NCBI GenBank assembly: GCA_033558025.1
Contig: JAUCEF010000016.1
Location: 3,100,001-3,164,000, forward strand
Direction of reading: 5' to 3'
From: Phytophthora sp. 'mugwort'
Taxonomy: Eukaryota > Oomycota > Peronosporomycetes > Peronosporales > Peronosporaceae
DNA length: 64,000 nucleotides
Below the pieces are notes generated by a model. The model did no database searches and was not told the origin of the DNA. It worked only from the letters and a program-made list of their open reading frames with translations. The first letter of the stretch is position 1. Each line of letters starts with the position of its first letter. The translations under genes were made by a program, and so were the position numbers. Of this stretch, positions 56,457 to 64,000 are shown piece after piece.

Positions 56457-58152
56457 ATGTCAACAGCCAATTGGTCTTTTGACCTCCCTCGTTCGCCTCG
56501 CGACAACAGCTCTCGCCGCAGGCTAAGCCCTTCTGCGTCTCCGACACCTTGGTTATCCTCGTCATCCCGTACGGGAGAGAAGCTCTGACCGTGCGCCACC
56601 CGCACCCTCGCGGCTCTCCGTGCGAGAGTATCACTCAGCGCACAGTCGCCGAAACGGTCAAAGGACCATGAGTGGAGGCGGCGAAGCCGCTGGAGGCAGT
56701 GCCCCCCTACGCTTTGCGCGAGACGCCCTCTTTGACGACCTCGAAGAAGGTGAAGAGGAGGTCGACTACACTGAGTCTATGACCGGTAATAGCCTGCCCG
56801 CTCACCGAGCCCGCGCCGTGAACTTTCGACGCCACGATCCCCGCGCAATGCGTCTCCGCTGCCTTCGCGGGGAACAACCGATGATCCCAGGGGATCTGGT
56901 GTCGTCACCAATCCTTTGGACGAAGTCCTAGAGCGACAGCTCGCGGCTGATCCGCAGCTCTCCCGTTCCAGGCGGCCTATGGCTCGGCCATCGCTTACCC
57001 CGTCACGTCATGACTACGGCTTCGAGCCTCGCGATCCCAGCGAAGTGGCTCGCCGAGCAGCATCGAAATTGGTTGGGCCGGCGCCGCAACACTCGCTGCG
57101 CGAGAGTCTCTCAGAGAGAGATACTTGACTCCTCAAGTGACTACTCAGCGCGAGTATCGTGGGCGCCTGCAAGTGCAAGCTCGGCACGGCTGGGTTCCAC
57201 CGATGCGGACTTATCCAGTCGTGCTCCTATCATCAAGAGAGACGTCTTGGGAAGATGATGGACAGTTCCAAAGTTGGGTGGAAGGAGCTCGCAAGCTCTC
57301 TTCCATTGATGCCCTTCGGGCTAGTTTCAGTGAAACTGATGCTCGTATCGAACGTCGACTCCGTTTCGATTTTGCGAAACTCGAGGCGAAACGCCAATTA
57401 CACCTTGTCTACCGGCCTCGCCCCCAGGGTTCTCTCGCACTTGGTGCTTCTGCTGTCACAGCTAGCGGCTCTCACGCTCGTGAGGCCGCTCCTCTTCAAG
57501 ACCAGAGCGACAGCTCTGCTGCTGGCCTTGGCCCCCAGCGGCTATTGCCGAGAAGCGCCAGGCAAGCGACTCGGTCGCTGGCCCTCGGGGCTCTGCTGAT
57601 CTCGTCGATCGAAAGCGTCCACGACGTCAGGGCAATCTTGCCGGAGGGGAACCTCGTACTCTCAAGAGTTCTGTGAGTGAGGATAAACCCTCCACTTCAC
57701 AAGATATTGGGTACGACCCGGGCGATGACGCCGCGCCACTAAGCGCTCCACATGATAGTGGGAAGTTCCCTGCTCATCGAGCAGCGGCGGCGGGGGTCGA
57801 TGCCCGGCTGGATCCTCGCGCTGCGAGTCGCAGTGATCTGCTAGTGGTCGAGAGGCGGGTGCAGACCCTGTTCGACTCGCTGCCGTGGGCGGCGAGTCAT
57901 CGTGGCCGTCTTGCTGATGAGATCGATGCCGTGCATCATCGGATCGACTGGTTTCAGTCTCCTGCCTCGGTTGCCAACTGCCTAGAGCTCCTGGAGCAGT
58001 CCTCTGCTCGTCGCTTCAAAGCGTTGGACCGTTCGCTCGCTGAGCTACGTGGTCAGTTGGACCTCCTCGTGCGCCTCCAGCGCTTTGGCCAGCCATCGGC
58101 TGTGGCGCCAAACCCTCCGCGCTCACCCGAGCCGGGTCTCGATGTGGCTTAA
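56457..58152 (+). pseudogene. Antisense extra gene inside the gypsy element, frameshifted
   Basis: A plus-strand coding-like run can be followed through several frames from ATG 56457 (MSTANWSFDLPRSPRDNSSR) to a stop at 58150-58152. Successive open parts are 56457-56588; about 56590-56931 (including MSGGGEAAGG at 56668 and an acidic DDLEEGEEEVDYTES); about 56904-57128; 57125-57560; and about 57550-58152. The protein would be Ser/Arg/Pro-rich at the start, contain a basic DRKRPRRQ stretch like a nuclear signal, and end in a Leu-rich, probably coiled-coil region (about 57850-58090). I recognise no family. Its 3' end overlaps the integrase C-terminus tail to tail by about 137 bp. Continuity between frames suggests a once-intact gene of some 550 codons. 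Confidence 0.5.
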
Positions 58153-59457
58153 GAAAGCCTACGTAAAACACGGGGTGTGTACGCATCCTCTTCGAAAGAT
58201 TGAGCATGTACGCAAGGCCCTTCTTAGCCACGACCTTAAAAGGTCCAATGAAGCGCGGGCGCAACTTGGTCTTAAGACCGCAGATACTGCATGTGTAGGT
58301 AGGTTTTTTTGTTTAATAAAACTTTGTCATCCACGTTAAGTACTTCAACGTTGCTTCTGCCTTTTGCATCCTGTTCCTTCTGAACATTCGGCTTTCAGCC
58401 ATCGCATCGTGTACTTGTCGTAAAACACTTAAACACGTAGACACGAACGTGTCAACTTGCCTGCGAACTGCAGCTGGGCTGATATCAGCTAGCCCATCGG
58501 CTATCCCTCCCCCACTAAGCCCAGAATCACGGAGTGGTGGCGTCAGCGGGACGCGAGGGTGTGTGAGACCGTTCAAATAGAACGGGGTGAAGCCTGGCGA
58601 GGCATGCACCGCATTGTTCAATACAACTCAACGAGTGGAAGTATGGTGCTCCGTTGCTTGGGTATGTCCGAACAGACACTCCAAAGCAAAGCGTGTCTTC
58701 AACAACGCGATTCACGCGTTCCGTCTGACCATCGGTCTGCGGATGGTCCGCAATGGACATGTCAAGTCGAGTACCGAGCACCTTAAAGACCGACGTCCAA
58801 AACTTACCCGTGAAAAACGGCGATCGATCCGAGACAATTGCCTCTGGCAGACCATGCTGTCGAAAGACACGATCCATGAACAGCGCGGCTGTTCCTTCTC
58901 CACCGATGGAGGCCGGCACCGCCGCTAAATGAGGCATCTTTCTCAATCGGCCGACAAAGACCACGATGCCCGTGTTGCCCACCGCATCCCGTGGCAGGCC
59001 GAACATAAAGTCCATACTCATGGATTGTCAACACCCCGTGGGTAAGGCAAGCTGGCCAACGGCGCAGCCGAGTGCGGCGAGTGTTTAACCCGTTGACACG
59101 TCTCACACGTGCGTACATACATACTGACCCACTTGTAAAGCTTCGGCCACCAGTAGTGGGAGCTCACCGAGCTGTAGGTCTTTTCTCGGCCGAGATGACC
59201 ACCAAGTAGGGTATCATGTGCCTCATGGAGGATACGATACTTGAGATTCTCTTCGTGAGAAACCACGACGCGTGCCGTGTCTTTTGGACCAGTACCGTAG
59301 TACAATAGGCCATCATCGAGAGTGTATCTTGTAGCCTCGCGCGCAACCGCGCTGACCGCGTAATTGCTGAGTTAGCAAACTCCACGCTTCCTAGCGCATG
59401 TAGCAGAGCTACGCAGGACTCGTCACGCGCATACGCCGCGCGGTTCAAGTCTGTCAC
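58016..59457 (-). pseudogene. Gypsy integrase
   Basis: Read leftwards, the zinc domain (LLGGHLGREKTYSSVSSHYW followed by CETCQRVK) gives the HHCC site. The core has MSMDFMFGLP with the first Asp, IVSDRSPFF with the second, and ERVNRVVEDTL with the Glu. The C-terminal domain shows the gypsy GPF/Y motif (RFIGPFKVVAKKG) and HPVFYVGFLKPH. Together these integrate the element DNA. Frame changes near 59020 and 58620 and between core and C-terminus break it. No chromodomain is evident after HPVFYVGFLKPH. Confidence 0.85.
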
Positions 59458-61920
59458 AGACGAAGTCTCGTCGTGACGTGAGCGATCTCATCGCCTGGTC
59501 TGCGTGATAACGCATCGGCCAAGACGTTCTGCCTTCCAGGCTTGCACTTTACCTCGAAGTTGTACTCCGCAACGAAGGAGAGCCAACGGGCCATTCTCTG
59601 AGAGAGGTGAGGCGACTGCATCGTAGTGCGTAGCGACGCATGATCAATGTAGATCGCAAACGGCTTGGAGCCGAGCAGATGAACCCTGAATTTGACGAGC
59701 GCATACTTCATCGTAAGTAGTTCTTTGTCATGAACTGGATAGTTCTTCTCAGCAACCTTAAGCTGGCGAGATTCAAACGCGATCACGTATTCACGCCCTT
59801 CGGCGTCTGCTTGAAACAAAGCACTGCCGATGGCGAAATCCGACGCGTCTCAGACGACACTGAAAGGACGATCGGGGGCTGACAGCGCCAGGATCGGGGC
59901 CCAAAGGAGACTCTCCTTAATGGCTTCAAAAGCCGCTTGATGTCCGATGTCCCGACACCAGTCCACATCCTTCTTAAGGAGATTGGACAGTGGCCTTGCC
60001 ACCTCAGCATAGTTCTTGCTACTTGTGCAAGCAATTGGCCAGGCCAAGCCACTGTCGTAAGTCTTTCTGGTTCTTTGGAACCGGCCAGTCTACAATGGCC
60101 TTGACCTTAGCGGGATCCGCTCGAAGACCTCGCTTCCCAATGAAGCATCCCAAAAAAGGGATCTCTTCAGCGCCGAAGGCACACTTGTCAATGATGGCAT
60201 ACAACTTGTGGGGCGCATGCACTCGAGCACCGCTCGCAGGTTTCAATGTGATTCTCCACATCAGTCTTTCCGTGCTCCGCACGACTGTGGACGAATATGT
60301 CGTCGAAGTATGTGTGAGCATACGCCCAGTGGGGCCTGAACAGTTGCGTCACAAGACGATTGAACGTCGCAGGCGCGTTCGACAGCCCTTAGGGCATTAC
60401 TAGCCACTCCCAGAGCATACCACTCGGAGCGCTGATCGCCGTAAGCGGAATATCGCTTGCTCACATGAGCAATTGATAGTATCCATCGGCCAAGTCGAGA
60501 GCACTGTACACCGTACAACCCGTCATGTTGTCCTGGAGAACGTCCTTCCTAGGAATAGGCGTTTGCGCCGGAATGGTGGTCGCGTTGGGCTTATGAAAAG
60601 CATGAACGATTCGCCACTTGCCATTCGGCTTTCTGACACAGAACGTAGGTGTTGAGTGCGGAGACTTGCTCTCGCGCACCATACCCGCCTCATGCTTAGC
60701 ACGCAAGAACGCGTCAATGACGTCCCATTGTTCTCGTGGCAAGGGCCACTGCCTTGTCACGCAGTATTTGGTTCCCGGAACCAGGTCAATCTCATGACGT
60801 ACACCTCGATCCGGAGGTAGCCTCGTGGGAGGTTTCTTCGAGACCACGTCTTGATATTCCTTTACCAAAGGGTAGTACGGATCCGAGTGGTCCTTGAGGA
60901 TCGAGGATCTTGCCCGCGCGTTCAGCGCCTTCTTGGTGTCCTCAAGGCCTGCTTTATCCAAAAGCGACGACAAGTTTAACTCCTCTTCAGGTCGTAGAAT
61001 GACCAACTCGGCTAACTCGCCGGCCTTCAAGGTGACGCCGAACTCGGCCATGGACATCTCGTCCAGCTCCAACAGAGCGTCCACAGTGAGCATAGTCTCT
61101 AGACTGATGTCGCCATCGACTTCCCCTGTCACTCCGTTGACGAATGTATATAGCTGCTCGCTATCACCAGGAGTCTCTTCACTCATCATGCTAGACGCAT
61201 CAGATGCCCTGCGTCTCATGGCTGACGCTTGGCGTGGTAACCTTCTCCCCGCTGAGACTGTTTGCCTCGAAGATGTGCTAACAGTCACATCAGCTGCGTC
61301 TCCAGGTGCTTGCACTGTGTGCGTTTCACCCGAGACTGGTATGTCTTGACCGACAACCGTCGCAGAGCTGCGATGCTCGCAGTCTCCACCCCATGGATTA
61401 CGTACCACGTCACCTCCATCAGTGGGCCCACGGCCTTGATGGCCCGGCATACGGCCGGCCACGCCACGATGGCGTGTAACGACACACCGTCATCATGACG
61501 AGTGTTGTTGTCGTGACACATGTCATCTGTGTCACCCAGCGGGTTTCCTGCCGCTCCAGTCACAGCCCACGAGCTATGCTCGAGACTCTTACCCTCAGCA
61601 CTTTCAGTGTCTACAAGTTCGGATACTCCGATGTCCACCACGTTGACCGACTCGGTCCAGTGCCCGCGCCACAAGCGCTTTCGCTTCCTAGCAGAGGTGG
61701 GTTCATGACTCACCAAAGCTTCACCAGGAGTAAAGCGCGTTGCGCCCAAGATCTTCGACCTCCAATCCATGGCTCATTGCGTTCCAGTCATGCCATGCCC
61801 AGGATGAGGTCGTACCTCGAATCCAGGTCCAGGACCAGACAGCGTTCCACGCTATCAAATTCGAGAAACATCACGCCCAGGTTCACAGGAAACTAGGCAC
61901 CGTGACACGGGTCACCTACG
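59454..61920 (-). pseudogene. Gypsy reverse transcriptase and RNase H (with end of protease)
   Basis: In order: protease end YDLILGMA followed by a stop where Trp is expected; a linker; RT with FCVRKPNGKWRIV and YSALDLADGYYQ (first catalytic Asp); YFDDIFVHSR near 60289 (catalytic pair); FLGCFIGKRGLRADPAKV; and RNase H with DASDFAIGSALF, YPVHDKELL and DALSRRP near 59490. This Asp-protease, RT, RNase H, then integrase order is that of Ty3/gypsy. Several frameshifts (for example near 61290, 60480, 60290 and 60030) and stops inactivate it. Confidence 0.87.
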
Positions 61921-61975
61921 CTAGGCGAACAGTGATGATGCCACTCTTGCGCTCCCTGAGCGCCTCAGCGTATTG

Positions 61976-62344
61976 CTAACTTCCTTCCATCGTTGAGCGT
62001 CGGGCGTAATTGTCCGACGCTCCGGAATCGATCAATATGATCCATGGCTTCTCAAAGCCCTTCACCGTCGCCTCAACGACGAGGAAGACCGGCTTGCATA
62101 CACGTTCCGTGTTAGAGGGTACGGCTTTCTCCGAGGCTGGGCCCTGTTGCCCTCCACCTCCATGAGGCTCAACAGAACTCAGTTCTTCCCCAGCAGGGCG
62201 CCCCGCGCCTACTGAGTGTCGCCGTTTCCCCGCGACGAGCCGATGGCTTGGCTCGATGCAGAGCGAAGGCTCGTAGGAGCTTGACGCGACCTGCGTGACG
62301 AGCAGGTTGCCGTCAAATGGGTGGTGCTTCGGCACATGAAGCAC
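61976..62344 (-). pseudogene. Gypsy aspartic protease
   Basis: The frame ends with WIILIDSGASDNYARRSTME; the active-site Asp codon is near 62029. The upstream part is low-complexity and joins the Gag zinc-knuckle region in another frame, so the original Gag-Pol frame is shifted here. Confidence 0.8.
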
Positions 62345-63176
62345 CGACCAATACCCATACGCTGCTCGGCAGCATGAAGCTCAGCTTCCTCATCTTCAGC
62401 GTAGCTGAGGCCCATAGGGACCGGCCCGTCGGGCGGAGAAGCGTTGGTAACGCCTCAGCCAAGTCGAGACGACTTAGAGTTGAACTCGGCGTTCAACGCC
62501 ACTCTCACGGCCTCTTCTAAAGAGGAAGGGTGAGTGCGGGGGACTTCCGGCCTGGCCACGCCAGGGTGGAGGCCCTCCATAGAGACTGTCACAGTCACTG
62601 CCTCTGGCAGCGAAGCGACCGCTATGCCGGCGATCAGAGTTCGCAAGTCCTGGACGAAGTCCATCAAGTCCTTCTTACCCTGGCGGGTACTCAGAAAGCG
62701 TGACCTCATGCGGTACGCCTGATTAGGCGGAGCAAACACCTGCGGAAGCTGGAGTTTCAGCTCTTCCCAGCTCGGTCGACGTGCCACACGTGAATGCCCA
62801 TTCTCGTGCTCAGCCACCGAGCTTCGAGATCGCTAGTGCCACGCGCTGTTGCTCAGTACGGAGCATGGCCGATCCCATCGCCATTTCAATCTCACGGATC
62901 CACAACATGAGGTTCTCCCCCTCCTTTCCTTCGAAAGTCTTGACGCTCACGATGAGCGGTTTAGGCCGGGAGGCCCCATCCTGCGATGTCGTCGACGTCG
63001 GTGCAGACGCCGACATCCTCTGCTGGAGGTGCTCCGACAGAGCATTCTCGTAACGTTCACCGCGTCCGGTCCTTGTGAAGCAAGATGCGTTATGCCCTCA
63101 GGGCGGAGCAATACATAAGCTTTTTGAGCGCGTCTTGCTGGCTCTGGGACAGGTTAGAAAACGCTGTCTGCTCCAT
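62209..63176 (-). pseudogene. Gypsy Gag, frameshifted
   Basis: A start at 63176 gives MEQTAFSNLSQSQQDALKKL. After a shift near 63085 the frame reads [16 protein letters not shown], then [20 protein letters not shown], the start of a retrotransposon Gag domain. Another shift near 62815 leads to PSWEELKLQLPQVFAPPNQA and MDFVQDLRTLIAG, still the Gag core. A further frame (62209-62415) holds the zinc knuckle CFMCRSTTHLTATC, which fits CX2CX4HX4C. All parts of a gypsy Gag are present in order but not in one frame. Confidence 0.82.
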
Positions 63177-63215
63177 CCTCACCGAGGAATAGTCCTAAGA
63201 CCCAGGTGCGGGATT

Positions 63216-63232
63216 GACTACAACTGCTACCA
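63216..63232 (-). other. Gypsy primer-binding site
   Basis: The plus strand reads GACTACAACTGCTACCA, two bases from the 5' LTR. It looks like the 3' end of a tRNA including CCA; I cannot name the tRNA. Confidence 0.7.
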
Positions 63233-63234
63233 GG

Positions 63235-63631
63235 TGCAGCGGGGCTGCGTAGCGTAGTGCGTCAGAGGAAGACGTATGACTCCCCGAGTCTTATCTGTGA
63301 TTATCCTAACCCCTAAGGTCTCCGCAGAGGCTTAGATCACTCTAGTTATACCACTAGAGACTCAAAGAGTCAGTATTCCTAAACCTAGGACAATACTCTC
63401 TTCAATGCTAAAATTGACTGTTACCTGTTTGCTTATCTGCGGCAAAACCGCCTGTGGTGTAAATGTATGACTCTAACTATTTACCATAGTTTAACCTAGT
63501 CAAATGCAAATCGAGTGGCCCTGTGGCCACGTACTGAAATCCCGTTAATCCAAGTGGTACCAAGTACCACTTACTGCAAGGTAACACGTAGCACGGCTAC
63601 ACTCGTGTTACCTTCGTGTAACCCCGTTACA
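63235..63631 (-). repeat. 5' LTR of gypsy element
   Basis: 397 bp, about 98% identical by eye to 55934-56329. Confidence 0.95.
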
Positions 63632-63636
63632 CTAGC
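63632..63636. repeat. Target-site duplication CTAGC (right)
   Basis: It matches 55929-55933. Confidence 0.95.
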
Positions 63637-64000
63637 GATTATGTTCTACGTGCTCTCGCTGCCGTTCTTTATGATTGAGTCTCCCGCCTTCAGGGCGGTG
63701 TTCGTGTTCCTGAATTCGACTGTTAAGTTTCCGTCTCGCCATAAGTTGGCCGGCCCGCTGCTGGAGCGAGCGCGCGACGAATGCCGCAAGAAGGTCTACG
63801 AGCCTATAAGACGAAATCGAGTTGTATTTGTTGTTATGGGTAATGAACAGACACGAATGGAGCAAGCATCACAAACTTTACGGCAGTTGTGCCGGGGATG
63901 CGTCAATGTTTTGGTCGTCGTTGGCGTCTGGTACGGTACAGCATACACCTGACTACGTCGCAAAAGAGCTCGGCCGCGTCATCGACAAACCAGCAGTTAA
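63637..64000 (+). pseudogene. hAT-type transposase, continuation after gypsy insertion (runs off right edge)
   Basis: The frame resumes in phase with 55564-55933 and reads MFYVLSLPFFMIESPAFRAV, then LNSTVKFPSRHKL and LLERARDECRKKV. The PF-x-x-IES-x-F pattern followed by PSR is characteristic of hAT transposases just after the BED finger. The frame stops near 63952. A shifted frame (HTPDYVAKELGRVIDKPAV) continues to the window end, so a frameshift lies near 63940. Confidence 0.7.

Larger units (their letters stand above)
55934..63631 (-). mobile_element. Full-length Ty3/gypsy retrotransposon (7698 bp)
   Basis: Both LTRs (396 and 397 bp, about eight differences seen), the CTAGC duplication, primer-binding site, gag, protease, RT, RNase H and integrase in gypsy order are present on the minus strand. 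All coding regions are frameshifted. About 1.7 kb between integrase and the 3' LTR carries a plus-strand frame instead of sense coding sequence. The LTR divergence of about 2% shows moderate age. Confidence 0.93.

Noticed and set aside
58559..58928. Plus-strand frames at 58.0-62.5 kb
   Set aside because: They lie opposite clear gypsy integrase, RT and Gag motifs on the minus strand and show no domain of their own, unlike 56457-58152, where the minus strand is empty.
1..64000. Host genes such as effectors or housekeeping genes
   Set aside because: No frame outside transposable elements showed a signal peptide, RXLR-type motif or a known domain.

Overview
The window is a retrotransposon graveyard with no host gene that I can recognise. 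At least fifteen Ty1/copia (Pseudoviridae-type) element copies or fragments fill bases 1-52606. A second, smaller region (52607-64000) holds two Ty3/gypsy copies, a PIF/Harbinger DNA transposon and a hAT transposase gene that has been split by one of the gypsy copies. The GC-rich coding style, the lack of introns and the copia/gypsy/Harbinger/hAT mix suggest the repeat-rich part of an oomycete (Phytophthora-like) genome. That assignment is inference from general character, not from a marker gene.

Four copia LTR types are distinguished. A and B begin TATTG and end ATCA; A exists as a 350-bp and a 277-bp form, B is about 340-350 bp. C (357 bp) begins TGTTG and ends TTCA. D (311-313 bp) belongs to a more distant copia lineage. 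A, B and C share closely related internal regions coding for one Gag-protease-integrase-RT-RNase H polyprotein. Two A copies have complete open polyprotein frames: 7415-11455 (minus, 1346 aa) and 13038-17159 (plus, 1373 aa). One C copy (33779-37801) is broken only by a single stop near its end. The rest are truncated or frameshifted.

Layout: 1-1562 is a minus-strand copy with a B LTR, inserted in a B pol fragment (1563-3593). 3601-12683 is a plus-strand A element interrupted by a clean nested A element (7131-11736, target duplication CGGAA). 12684-21851 carries the same nested insertion junctions but with the inner part turned round, as expected from recombination between inverted LTR/gag arms. 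21852-26011 is a chain of fragments joined through single LTRs. 26012-48249 is a pair of D elements sharing one LTR; the first is split by a 14.7-kb composite insertion (27941-42613, target duplication CAGTC) holding B, A and C copies. 48250-52606 is B debris.

52607-53296 is the LTR end of a minus-strand gypsy copy, next to Harbinger ORF1 (Myb-like) and transposase remnants (53297-55360). 55934-63631 is a full-length minus-strand gypsy with 396/397-bp LTRs and target duplication CTAGC, inserted in a hAT transposase gene (55564-55933 and 63637-64000). This gypsy carries an extra gene-like frame on the opposite strand (56457-58152) between integrase and the 3' LTR.

The most notable points are: repeated single-LTR junctions and an LTR-mediated inversion, showing that the locus grew by recombination as well as by insertion; a primer-binding site that looks like the copia half-tRNA-iMet type, in which the anticodon complement is also the first ATG of the polyprotein; non-autonomous D and B lineages whose separate copies share the same lesions; and the antisense gypsy frame. 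Positions of lesions and crossovers are read by eye against sister copies and may be off by a few bases.
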